Virus record (IMG/VR): IMGVR_UViG_3300013119_000376
Coordinates: 1-33,191 of that record
Source: a virus
Direction: 5' to 3' (one strand)
DNA: 33,191 bases
Below are positions 12,186 through 19,533 of the stretch, piece by piece (the first letter of the stretch is position 1; the number at the start of each line of letters is the position of its first letter). Made by a program: the position numbers and the translations under genes. Under the pieces are notes generated by a model that made no database searches, had not been told where the DNA came from, and saw only the letters and a program-made list of their open reading frames with translations.

Positions 12186-12521
12186 ATGGAGAAAAAAATG
12201 GAAAAGAAAGAGGAATTTAGTGGTTTAGAGGTTATTGGTATATTATCGATATGTGTTATAATCGCATTTATTATTGTCGGGATCGGGATGGCTATAGCTT
12301 TTACATCTGAAGAGGTCAATAAGATCGAAGGTATTGAAAACAAGATAAGACGCATGGAGGGACAGGTTGATTCTATGCGTATGGATTTAATGGTACAAGG
12401 TGTACAGATGACTGTGATAGAGCGTGAGATAGATATTCTTCATGCCAGTGAATCGGATAAGGGTTATGAGATAGGTGAATCTGTAATGGAGGTGCAACAT
12501 GGTCAAGGTGACAGTCGGTAA
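12186..12521 (+). CDS. Membrane-anchored coiled-coil protein
   Basis: A 111-aa protein with a charged N-terminus (MEKKMEKKEE), one TM segment at about residues 16-39 (VIGILSICVIIAFIIVGIG), then a heptad-type helical region (IEGIENKIRRMEGQVDSMRM). The plan is like an inner-membrane spanin or a tethered coiled coil. It overlaps the next gene by 23 bases. It is not next to an obvious outer-membrane spanin, so the lysis role is only possible. Confidence 0.55.
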   Translation: MEKKMEKKEEFSGLEVIGILSICVIIAFIIVGIGMAIAFTSEEVNKIEGIENKIRRMEGQVDSMRMDLMVQGVQMTVIEREIDILHASESDKGYEIGESVMEVQHGQGDSR

Positions 12522-12690
12522 ATATTCGCTCAAGGATGATGTTGGTGATAATGAGATAATAAGGACTACACTGATAAGAATACAGGAAGATATCTTATTG
12601 ATAAATGATGCGTTAAGTAAACAGGATGAGATAAACAAAGGCATGATAGGGTATCTACAGTTTCTTGAAAAAGAAATCGGTGGTGTATAA
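12499..12690 (+). CDS. 63-aa helical protein
   Basis: It begins within the preceding gene with GGAGGTGCAAC as ribosome site. The product has an N-terminal beta-like 'MVKVTVGKYSLKDD' and a long helix ('TTLIRIQEDILLINDALSKQ', 'MIGYLQFLEKEIGG'). Overlap and helical nature suggest that it partners the membrane coiled-coil protein upstream. No family is recognised. Confidence 0.55.
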   Translation: MVKVTVGKYSLKDDVGDNEIIRTTLIRIQEDILLINDALSKQDEINKGMIGYLQFLEKEIGGV

Positions 12691-12728
12691 TACATGATAA
12701 GTATGGTTATATGGGAATCAGGTGATTT

Positions 12729-12878
12729 ATGAGTACAATTGATACTGATGACTACAGTGAAGCCCTTATTGAGCATATGATATCCAAAGCCATAAACCAA
12801 GGGTTACACACCAAATGGTACGTCTTGTCGTTGGCTTCTGGTGAGAATGAAATAGATGTGTATTATTCTTTGAATTAA
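12729..12878 (+). CDS. Unknown 49-aa protein
   Basis: A short frame with a weak ribosome site (CAGGTGAT). The product opens acidic (STIDTDDYSEALIEHMISKA) and ends 'ENEIDVYYSLN'. It lies just before the terminase small-subunit gene, which uses its last bases as ribosome site (AAGGTGAAAAG). Not recognised. Confidence 0.5.
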   Translation: MSTIDTDDYSEALIEHMISKAINQGLHTKWYVLSLASGENEIDVYYSLN

Positions 12879-12889
12879 GGTGAAAAGAT

Positions 12890-13279
12890 GTGGCTAAAGG
12901 ACAATGTAAACCAGAAGAAAAGAAACGTCGGTTAGCTGCAGTAGCTTTGTGTTTGATCAAGGGTGAGGAATATAGAGCTCTTGTAGATCGTTACCAGGAG
13001 GAATGGGGGGTAGGAAAGAGTACGGTTGAACATTATATCACCGAGGCAAGGAAACAAAGTATATCCTTGACAACCAGGGACAACAGAGGTGAGCGGTGGG
13101 TATATCACATGGAAGCCCGGGAGAAGCTGCTACAGATAGCCCTTAAAGCAGATAAACCTAGTCCATATGTAATACTGAATATCCTCCAGGATATGGCACG
13201 CCTGGAGGGACTCTATATCGATAAGGTGCAGATAAGTGATGATAGGGATTTTGATTCAGGTGATATTATTATTAAGTAA
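12890..13279 (+). CDS. terS: Terminase small subunit
   Basis: A 129-aa protein with a GTG start, chosen because an overlapping ATG at 12888 stops after 15 codons and AAGGTGAAAAG lies upstream. Residues 8-60 form a helix-turn-helix DNA-binding domain ('RLAAVALCLIKGEEYRALVD', 'GVGKSTVEHYITEARK'), followed by helices suited to oligomerisation and an acidic C-terminus. This matches small terminases that recognise the packaging site and hand DNA to the large subunit (15165). Identity rests on fold pattern, length and position. Confidence 0.75.
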   Translation: MAKGQCKPEEKKRRLAAVALCLIKGEEYRALVDRYQEEWGVGKSTVEHYITEARKQSISLTTRDNRGERWVYHMEAREKLLQIALKADKPSPYVILNILQDMARLEGLYIDKVQISDDRDFDSGDIIIK

Positions 13280-13596
13280 AGGAACGCAGTAGTTTAAATG
13301 TCCATACACTATCAGAGGGTATGCTTACCCCTAGCACTTGGCAAGAGTGTTTAGGGACTGATAAAATTCCCAGTTGGCCAGGGAGATGCGGGAAATGACA
13401 AGCTGCCTGTTATTCGATTATTCGACCCAACTATCCTGTATCCATCGAAGTCTTAAGTACCACTTAGGATTAAAACCGTAGATGGAACGGGAAGTGTGCT
13501 GGAGCTGCACAGTAGTAAACCAGCCAGGAATCACGATATGGGGCTAGATAGGACCGTCCACCTATTGATGCCCCATACATACAGGAAGAGGATAAG
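13280..13596 (+). ncRNA. Structured RNA candidate between the terminase genes
   Basis: No gene is visible in these 317 bases, but several strong stems are. E: 13329-13338 with 13346-13356 (10 bp, one bulge). B: TCCATC 13441-13446 with GATGGA 13481-13486. C inside B: 13451-13458 with 13462-13469 (8 bp). A: TATGGGGC 13537-13544 with GCCCCATA 13570-13577, continued by GATAGG/CCTATT inside. Weaker stems are CATAC/GTATG (13303-13323), TTCCC/GGGAA (13367-13394) and TGTGC/GCACA (13495-13511). It is richer in GC than its surroundings. It could be a ncRNA, a packaging RNA or pac/cos DNA. No known RNA family is recognised. Confidence 0.5.
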
Positions 13597-13689
13597 ATGT
13601 TAGAGGTTGTCTTAAATGTGTTCTTAGTACAGTTAATGATTTTATCTTTTTTTATTATGGGTGCCTTGATCAGTAAGTTGAAAGGGTAA
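13597..13689 (+). CDS. 30-aa single-TM mini-protein
   Basis: A short frame preceded by AGGAAGAGGATAAG, the first coding unit after the structured stretch. It is almost entirely hydrophobic (VVLNVFLVQLMILSFFIMGA) with a basic end (SKLKG). It may be a small holin or antiholin of the lysis cassette that follows. The short length lowers confidence. Confidence 0.5.
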   Translation: MLEVVLNVFLVQLMILSFFIMGALISKLKG

Positions 13690-13693
13690 GGTA

Positions 13694-13888
13694 ATGGCTA
13701 AGATCAGCACAATAGGCACTTATCACTGCAATCGATGCTTCACTGTAGAGACAGGATACTCTTTATTGCAAAATGGAAAGGTGATATGTAAGAAGTGTGG
13801 TAGCGAAATGTCGTGTTACGATTGTAAGCCAGTAGACATGTCGATGATACAGTTCAAGGGTAGTGGTTATTACTGTAAGGATATCTGA
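13694..13888 (+). CDS. 64-aa zinc-binding protein
   Basis: A ribosome site AAGGTAATGG precedes ATG 13694. Cysteines occur as 'CNRC', 'CKKCG', 'CYDC' and a single C near the end, enough for at least one zinc ribbon. The order resembles small treble-clef or ribbon proteins. It lies in the lysis/packaging interval and is followed at once by the protease gene. Function unknown. Confidence 0.6.
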   Translation: MAKISTIGTYHCNRCFTVETGYSLLQNGKVICKKCGSEMSCYDCKPVDMSMIQFKGSGYYCKDI

Positions 13889-14557
13889 ATGAATAACAAA
13901 GATTATATTCTCAGAGTGGAGGACCAGGGGTCAGGTGCCAAGTGTGTAGCATATGCGTTGACTACTGTCATTGAATATCAAGCTAGGAGACAGCATGGCC
14001 TGATGATGAACTTATCACCAGACTATATCTACGACAGGCGAATTAATAAATCTGGTAGTGGCATGTATAAATCAGATGCTATAAATATAGCGAGTAATGG
14101 GGTTGCTACTGAATATCATCATTACAGGCGTCCAATAGGTCTTAAGACATATGTTAGTATCGGTTCGTACGTCAATCCGTCTAACATGGGTGAAGTTAGA
14201 AAGTTATTACGGGATGGGTTTATTGCACTACTTGGTGGTAGTGGTCACTCAAAGGTACTGGTGGAAGCTAGTGTACTGGTGGATGATGATGAGGAAGGGT
14301 TCCTGGTACTAGATACAGCTGGCAGTAAAAAATGGAAGTATATAAGTGGGTTAGGTATAGATCTAGGTCAGTGTTATTTCGTAACAGATGTGAAATATGA
14401 CAAACAGAATGACTGGGCACATGAAGGACAATGGTTAAAGATATTATATTATGATTGGTACATGCGGTTTGTTAGGAATCCTAATCTTGGTAAAGCGATA
14501 GTGATAGGGAGTGTATTTTTATTAGCGTTGGCAGTACGATTTTTATTAGGTTTATGA
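13889..14557 (+). CDS. Membrane-anchored papain-like cysteine peptidase
   Basis: A 222-aa protein with 'EDQGSGAKCVAYALTTVIE' (Cys19) as in C1 'DQG.cGsCwAf' motifs, 'GGSGHSKVLVEA' (His120) as the catalytic histidine, and 'GFLVLDTAGSKKW' where papains have the Asn-Ser-Trp loop; here Asp142 replaces Asn. The C-terminal 20 residues (IGSVFLLALAVRFLLGL) are a TM anchor after a basic stretch. It lies between zinc-ribbon, TM and M15 peptidase genes. It may cut host envelope proteins during lysis or process a phage protein. Family by motif is convincing; the target is unknown. Confidence 0.75.
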   Translation: MNNKDYILRVEDQGSGAKCVAYALTTVIEYQARRQHGLMMNLSPDYIYDRRINKSGSGMYKSDAINIASNGVATEYHHYRRPIGLKTYVSIGSYVNPSNMGEVRKLLRDGFIALLGGSGHSKVLVEASVLVDDDEEGFLVLDTAGSKKWKYISGLGIDLGQCYFVTDVKYDKQNDWAHEGQWLKILYYDWYMRFVRNPNLGKAIVIGSVFLLALAVRFLLGL

Positions 14558-14658
14558 TTACTTTACTAAGCCACTTAGCGTTATGCTTTGTGGCTCCAAT
14601 TGTATTAATGGGGATTATTGCTTGTTTAGTCATAGCGTTTAGGTCAAGGCAGGTATGA
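14554..14658 (+). CDS. 34-aa single-TM mini-protein
   Basis: The start overlaps the protease stop (ATGA, 14554-14557). The product is one hydrophobic helix (ALCFVAPIVLMGIIACLVIA) with a basic tail (FRSRQV). This plan suits a tiny holin-like protein between the two peptidases. Not recognised by family. Confidence 0.5.
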   Translation: MITLLSHLALCFVAPIVLMGIIACLVIAFRSRQV

Positions 14659-14683
14659 TCGCAATACAGAATGGATATAAGCC

Positions 14684-15064
14684 ATGGGTGATTTATCAAA
14701 ACATTTCTCTCATTATGAGTTTGCCTGTCGTTGTGGTTGTGATTTTAAATATCCTAAACCGTTGCTTATCCAGGAGCTTGAAATCATTAGGGAGTTACTT
14801 GGTGGACATACTATCACTATCGCAAGCGGTTGTAGATGTAATAAATACAACCTGCAAGTCGGTGGAAAACCCAATTCAAAGCATAAAAAGGGACAAGCAG
14901 CGGATTTTATAGTAGGGACAGTAGGTGATGATGGTATCACTTATTTCAAATCACCTGATACAGTACACGAAGCGTTATCTATCATGTACGCTGGCAAGTA
15001 TGGCCTAGGAGAGTATAGTGATTTTACGCACCTTGATACGAGGGAGGGGATGGCAAGATGGTAG
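14684..15064 (+). CDS. M15-family peptidase, endolysin
   Basis: A 126-aa single-domain peptidase. Residues 12-20 ('EFACRCGCD'), 'IASGCRCNKYNLQVGGKPNS' with 'KHKKGQAADF' (His and Asp zinc ligands), and 'DFTHLDTREGMARW' (final His) are the M15_3/VanY-type signature. It would cut peptide cross-links of peptidoglycan. It has no export signal, so a holin would release it. Length matches small phage M15 endolysins. Its stop overlaps the next start. Confidence 0.9.
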   Translation: MGDLSKHFSHYEFACRCGCDFKYPKPLLIQELEIIRELLGGHTITIASGCRCNKYNLQVGGKPNSKHKKGQAADFIVGTVGDDGITYFKSPDTVHEALSIMYAGKYGLGEYSDFTHLDTREGMARW

Positions 15065-15162
15065 ACACACTGGGTATTTTGGTTCTTTTTATCGCATTAA
15101 CTTTTATTATTTATATTATTATAGATTTCTTCTCGATAGCTTGGTGGATAAGGCATAGATAA
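15058..15162 (+). CDS. 34-aa single-TM mini-protein after the endolysin
   Basis: The start lies inside the last codons of the endolysin gene, with GAGGGGATGG as ribosome site. Residues 5-24 are hydrophobic (LGILVLFIALTFIIYIII); the tail is aromatic and basic (SIAWWIRHR). Overlap with an endolysin gene is typical of holin or spanin components. Too short to assign. Confidence 0.5.
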   Translation: MVDTLGILVLFIALTFIIYIIIDFFSIAWWIRHR

Positions 15163-15164
15163 TC

Positions 15165-16499
15165 ATGCCTAAAATAATATTCCCGGCGACTATCGATGGC
15201 CATGATAAACAGGAGCAGGTATGGAGAGATAAGCATAGATTTATCGACATCTTAGCAGGGAGACGTGGTGGTAAAGACTGGATATGTGCCAGGGTAGCGG
15301 TAAAGCGTGCTTATCAAGACCTAGTCGATGGTAAGGGTTATAAGGACTGGAGCATAGAATCAGGGATACCACGATTATTGTATTGGTGTGTAGCACCTGA
15401 TTACAGTATTAACAAGGTACAGCAGAAAGAGATACTAAAGATAGCATTACCAGCTGGTCTTGTGATAAAGAACGAACTAAAGAGTAAACCACCAAGGCTA
15501 TGGCTAAAGGGTGGGATACTATTTGAATTTAAATCGGCTGAACATCCAGACAAGTTAGTAGCTGAGGGTCTTAACGGGATATACGTCACAGAGACAGCCC
15601 GTCTGAAGCCGACAGTATGGAACGACAATTTAAGACCGACACTATCAGATAACCAGGGATGGGGCTTATTTGCGACTACCCCGCTAGGCTACAATTGGTA
15701 TGCTGACCAGATACGCAAGGTGGCTGTAGAGGGCGAATATCACGACAATGAGTGGAAGGCGTACTATTGGAAGACTATAGATAACACAAAAAAACCAGGG
15801 TTAGTAGAAGAAGTAGAGAAAGCCAAGGCAACGATGCCAGCTAAGTATTTCTGTAGGAACTATGAAGCTAGCTTAGACGCCTTCCAGGGGCAGATATATG
15901 ATGGATTCGATTATAACGTTCACGTCGATGATATCAAGTTTGAACGTGACAAGTATAAGATTGTGGTCGGAGGTATTGACTGGGGATATACTCACAGAGG
16001 GGTCATTGTCGTTGCAGGTATCACCACTGACGATAACGTTCATGTCCTCGTTGACATGGCCGAGTCCAGGATTCCTGTGGTATCAAGAGATGATTCAGCA
16101 GATGATTGGTGTAAGCGTGCTTTAAGGTTACAAGAAGAATATGATGTCGAGATGTTTTATGCAGGACCAGACCAACCTGAATCTATCGACCAGATGGCGT
16201 ATGAGGGTGTAAGGGTACAGAAAGCTAACAACTCAGTCATGGAAGGAATCCAGGCTGTATCGACCTTGATGACAATAGATGATAACGGACATACCAGGTT
16301 AAGGATAGATAAGAATTGTACAAACCTTATCCAGAATATAAGAGCACAACGTTGGATTCAGCAAAAAGATGGTGACGAGAGCGAGAAGCCAGAAAAGATC
16401 AACGATGATAGTAATGATGCTCTGAGATACGCAATCTATAGTGCGGGACACTGGTTTGATCATGGGTTCGAAGATAGGGTAGAGCATATTTATTTATAG
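15165..16499 (+). CDS. terL: Terminase large subunit
   Basis: A 444-aa packaging motor. The N-terminal ATPase has Walker A 'AGRRGGKDW' (residues 31-39) and a motif III 'GLFATTPLG'. At the Walker B position it reads 'GIYVTETARLKP' (about 138-149): the catalytic Glu is kept but the usual Asp is Thr. The C-terminal RNase H-like nuclease shows 'GGIDWGYTHRG' (Asp272) and 'INDDSNDALRYA' (about 413-424). It cuts concatemeric DNA and drives packaging with terS. A short upstream lysis cassette separates the two. Confidence 0.9.
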   Translation: MPKIIFPATIDGHDKQEQVWRDKHRFIDILAGRRGGKDWICARVAVKRAYQDLVDGKGYKDWSIESGIPRLLYWCVAPDYSINKVQQKEILKIALPAGLVIKNELKSKPPRLWLKGGILFEFKSAEHPDKLVAEGLNGIYVTETARLKPTVWNDNLRPTLSDNQGWGLFATTPLGYNWYADQIRKVAVEGEYHDNEWKAYYWKTIDNTKKPGLVEEVEKAKATMPAKYFCRNYEASLDAFQGQIYDGFDYNVHVDDIKFERDKYKIVVGGIDWGYTHRGVIVVAGITTDDNVHVLVDMAESRIPVVSRDDSADDWCKRALRLQEEYDVEMFYAGPDQPESIDQMAYEGVRVQKANNSVMEGIQAVSTLMTIDDNGHTRLRIDKNCTNLIQNIRAQRWIQQKDGDESEKPEKINDDSNDALRYAIYSAGHWFDHGFEDRVEHIYL

Positions 16500-16522
16500 T
16501 TAAAAATATGGAGAGTATTAAA

Positions 16523-18577
16523 ATGGGGTTATTTACAACACTTGGTATGAAATTCCTTCAAATGGGAGGTTATGGCCAGAAAGATACTTCAGTACCACAG
16601 GATTGGTTCTTCTCAGGCTTCCCTGGTACTGATTCAGAAAGCTCTGTGACACTCAATAACCCAAATGAGTTTCTAAGGGCTTATCAGACAATAAATTACA
16701 TCGCTAAAGATACAAGTAGGATAGCGTCAGATATAGCGTCGTTAGAATGGAAAATAGTAGATAGCGATGACAGAGAGATAAGTAATAGCATTATATTTGA
16801 AATATTAAGACGACCAGCTGATGGCATAACTGGTAACCAGTGGCTAAAGATGATAGTCCTGCATCTTTTATTGGATGGCAATGCCTTTATATTAAAAGAT
16901 CATAAGAATATGCTCACTTTCGAACAGGGTAGATTTGATTCACTCCCGATATTAAATCCAGCGTTAGTGGATGTTATGGACCAGGATGGCGAGATAACAA
17001 GTGCTGGTGATGATAAACAGCTAGATAATATAAACAGATACAGGCTTTCATTAGCCAAGAATAGAACGATAAGCCTGGAACCTGATGTAATACACCATAT
17101 CAAAACATTGGGCCCGAATAATACTCTAAGGGGTATGGGCGTAGTGCAACAGAATGCACCTGCGCTAGACGCAAACAGAATACAGACAATTTTTAATAAC
17201 CAGTTCTTTAAACATGGTGGCAATACTAACATGGTCGTTGAGATGGAAAAGGCCATGGGTCCACAGGAATTTGCGATGTTTAAACGTCAATTCCGTGGTG
17301 AATATGGCGGTAGGGATAACTGGAGTAAGATAATGGTCGCACCATCAGGTGCAAAGGTTAAGGCCTTAAACCTCTCACAGCGGGATATGGAGTTCTTGGA
17401 ACAACGAAAGATGACACGTGAAGATATTGACGCGATGTTTGGTATCCCGCCATTGATAAGTGGTGCGTTTAACCAGGTCAAGTATGACACAGCGAGAGAG
17501 CAGGAGCGAGTATATACGACACACACGCTGATGCGGTTAGCTAATCCGATAGCGGATTCGTTGAGTATCCTCATCCAGGAGATACAGCCCAACGTTTTCT
17601 TTAAGTTTGTACCACCACAGATAATCGACAAAGAAAAGGCCAATACTATAGCTAAGGATCTATTTGACCGTGGTGTTATAACTGGGAATGAATATCGTGA
17701 GATGCTAGGTAAAGAGTTAAGTGATGATCCAGAACTAGAAAAGCGTTGGATAACATTCAATTACGTACCCCTGGATTTTGCTGCTGAACCAGCTCCGGTA
17801 AACACAGAGAATCCTGTCAAGCCAAATGAAGATAGTAAGAAAGACTTACAATGTGGTTGTAATAGCTTGACAAAAGCAACAGGGAAACAATTACAGATAC
17901 ACAGACGAGCAAGGCGCACAAAGGACGTTATAGAGAAGAAGATATTTAAGGAGGTCCAGAAGTATTATAAGGACCTTGAATCACGTGCATTGGCTGGATT
18001 AGAGAAGTCTTGGGGTGATATGCAGGAAAAGGGTATAAATATCGATGATGTGTTTGATTTCACTGAGGAAGTCATCGAGGCTACAGCTGCTGGTAAGAGG
18101 ATGTTTACTTCAGCGATAACAATAGGGCTGAAGGATGTAAACGAGATATTTGATATTGATATAGATACTACTACTAAGAATCCACGGTTAGTCCTAGCGG
18201 TCGAAAAGGTAAATCGTGATTATGTAGCACAGACATTAAACACACGCAGGGAAGAGCTAAGGAAAATAATATTCACAGCACAAAACGAGGGTGTATCTGT
18301 AGCTGAGGTAAAAGGGAGAATAGAGGATAGCTTTAAGAAACTCAATCATGGACCACAGGAGGCCTGGAAAACCATGAGGATAGCCAGGACAGAGGCTGCC
18401 AATGCTTGGGATCAGTCAGCGTTTATCGGATATGAGGAACTAGGTGTCACGGTTGTCGATGTAGTAGGCTGTGAGGATAACGAGACGGATTGTAATAAAC
18501 AGAATATCCCGATGAACGAAGTGGCTGGTCTTGTGTTCCACCCAAACCACACAGGCACCATCGTTCCACGGGGTTAA
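16523..18577 (+). CDS. Portal protein fused to MuF-type head morphogenesis domain
   Basis: A 684-aa protein. The start at 16523 is chosen because GGAGAG (16510-16515) precedes it; an ATG at 16508 has no ribosome site. Residues up to about 420 form an HK97-type portal ('AYQTINYIAKDTSRIASDIA', 'HLLLDGNAFIL', 'FNNQFFKHGG', 'DIDAMFGIPPLISG'). After a linker, residues 450-684 show a phage-Mu gpF-like domain ('MRIARTEAANAWDQSAFIGY', 'VVGCEDNETDC', 'FHPNHTGTIVP'). Usually these are two genes; here they are one. The portal is the DNA gate and connector; MuF domains sit inside the head. Confidence 0.85.
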   Translation: MGLFTTLGMKFLQMGGYGQKDTSVPQDWFFSGFPGTDSESSVTLNNPNEFLRAYQTINYIAKDTSRIASDIASLEWKIVDSDDREISNSIIFEILRRPADGITGNQWLKMIVLHLLLDGNAFILKDHKNMLTFEQGRFDSLPILNPALVDVMDQDGEITSAGDDKQLDNINRYRLSLAKNRTISLEPDVIHHIKTLGPNNTLRGMGVVQQNAPALDANRIQTIFNNQFFKHGGNTNMVVEMEKAMGPQEFAMFKRQFRGEYGGRDNWSKIMVAPSGAKVKALNLSQRDMEFLEQRKMTREDIDAMFGIPPLISGAFNQVKYDTAREQERVYTTHTLMRLANPIADSLSILIQEIQPNVFFKFVPPQIIDKEKANTIAKDLFDRGVITGNEYREMLGKELSDDPELEKRWITFNYVPLDFAAEPAPVNTENPVKPNEDSKKDLQCGCNSLTKATGKQLQIHRRARRTKDVIEKKIFKEVQKYYKDLESRALAGLEKSWGDMQEKGINIDDVFDFTEEVIEATAAGKRMFTSAITIGLKDVNEIFDIDIDTTTKNPRLVLAVEKVNRDYVAQTLNTRREELRKIIFTAQNEGVSVAEVKGRIEDSFKKLNHGPQEAWKTMRIARTEAANAWDQSAFIGYEELGVTVVDVVGCEDNETDCNKQNIPMNEVAGLVFHPNHTGTIVPRG

Positions 18578-18587
18578 GGAGTCCATT

Positions 18588-18662
18588 ATGTTTGAATGTA
18601 CACTGGCGATATCACTAAGTATCTTATTGTATGTAGTAGCGGCTAATTGGCCAAAAAGATAA
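18588..18662 (+). CDS. 24-aa single-TM mini-protein
   Basis: A tiny frame with a clear ribosome site (TTAAGGAGTCC, 18575-18585). It encodes a short hydrophobic helix (CTLAISLSILLYVVAANW) and a basic end (PKR). It sits between portal and protease genes. It may only couple translation of its neighbours. Tentative. Confidence 0.35.
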   Translation: MFECTLAISLSILLYVVAANWPKR

Positions 18663-18675
18663 AGGAGTTGATTTT

Positions 18676-19533
18676 ATGTTGCAGGTAGTGGTCGATAATA
18701 GCGATTTTGACAATTTGAGGACAATATTTATAGATAAAGGGAAGGGAATCAAGGCTGAGGTAGGAATCATCGGAAAAAAGACAAAAATAAAAAGTTTTGT
18801 CTTTCCCGAGCAATCAGGATGGTGTGTAGCCACCATGAAAGCATGGGTTGATAGTAATAGTACAAAAATATCACATTTCGACTTAGAAGACGATATAGAC
18901 GCCAAGGCGTTGGAATTGCTATCTAACTCAGAAGAGTATGACTTAAAAACGATACTTATAGGTAAAAAGTATGGGGAATTCAGTATCAAGAAGACTGACG
19001 ACGAATCAAGGGATGGAATTCGTATCAGTGGGCTTGCTTCGACGTTTGGGAATATTGACAGGCATGGTGATATTATTGCCAAGGGTGCTTTCAAGAAGAC
19101 CATTCGCGGGCTGGGTAAATTACCGATGCTTATGGATCATTCACATGAGACTAACTCACAGGCTGGCAGCTTCGATAAGTTTAAAGAGACTGACGAAGGG
19201 CTTGTAGTAAGTGGATTCCTGTCGAGGACACAACAAACGGAGCATGTGATAAGACTTATCGAAGATGGTCATCTAGACACATTATCTATAGGTGGCCTTT
19301 TTAAGTTTGCTGTCGAACCAAACAAGAAAGGAAACAGTATAATCGAGGAGGTGAATCTATTCGAAGTCTCAATAGTTACAATACCAGCTAATCCAAAAGC
19401 TCAATTCGGGCTTAAATCGCTGATGCTTCCAGGGAAACCGGAGATACTAGTCGATAAATCGACGAACTCAAAGGGATTATCACCAGAAGAGAAAGCGGAA
19501 TGGATCAAAAAAGAAATAAGGGAGGGAAAATGA
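18676..19533 (+). CDS. HK97-type prohead protease
   Basis: A 285-aa protein with AAAGGAG upstream. The first ~105 residues (including 'SFVFPEQSGWCVATMKAWVD') match an N-terminal domain found in fused protease-scaffold proteins of phages (XkdF-like). The serine protease begins near 113: 'ISGLASTFGNIDRHGDIIAK', 'LPMLMDHSHE' with catalytic His about 153, and 'HLDTLSIGGLF' with catalytic Ser about 204, as in the U35 family. It cleaves the capsid delta domain during maturation. Its end overlaps the capsid gene start (ATGA). Confidence 0.88.
   Translation: MLQVVVDNSDFDNLRTIFIDKGKGIKAEVGIIGKKTKIKSFVFPEQSGWCVATMKAWVDSNSTKISHFDLEDDIDAKALELLSNSEEYDLKTILIGKKYGEFSIKKTDDESRDGIRISGLASTFGNIDRHGDIIAKGAFKKTIRGLGKLPMLMDHSHETNSQAGSFDKFKETDEGLVVSGFLSRTQQTEHVIRLIEDGHLDTLSIGGLFKFAVEPNKKGNSIIEEVNLFEVSIVTIPANPKAQFGLKSLMLPGKPEILVDKSTNSKGLSPEEKAEWIKKEIREGK

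Noticed and set aside
13357-13372. Hammerhead ribozyme core (CTGATAA)
   Set aside because: The conserved core is CTGANGA; this has A for G and no matching GAAA and cleavage-site helices.
13401-13430. tRNA T-arm around TTCGATTATTCGA
   Set aside because: It lacks a GG-TTC-R-A-N-Y-CC arm, acceptor pairing and D-arm; no tRNA was recognised anywhere in the window.
13280-13596. Group I intron
   Set aside because: Some bits (GCGGGAAA, GATATGG) recall intron cores, but no P7/P3 pairing of the right order is found and both flanking terminase genes are complete, so no exons need joining.
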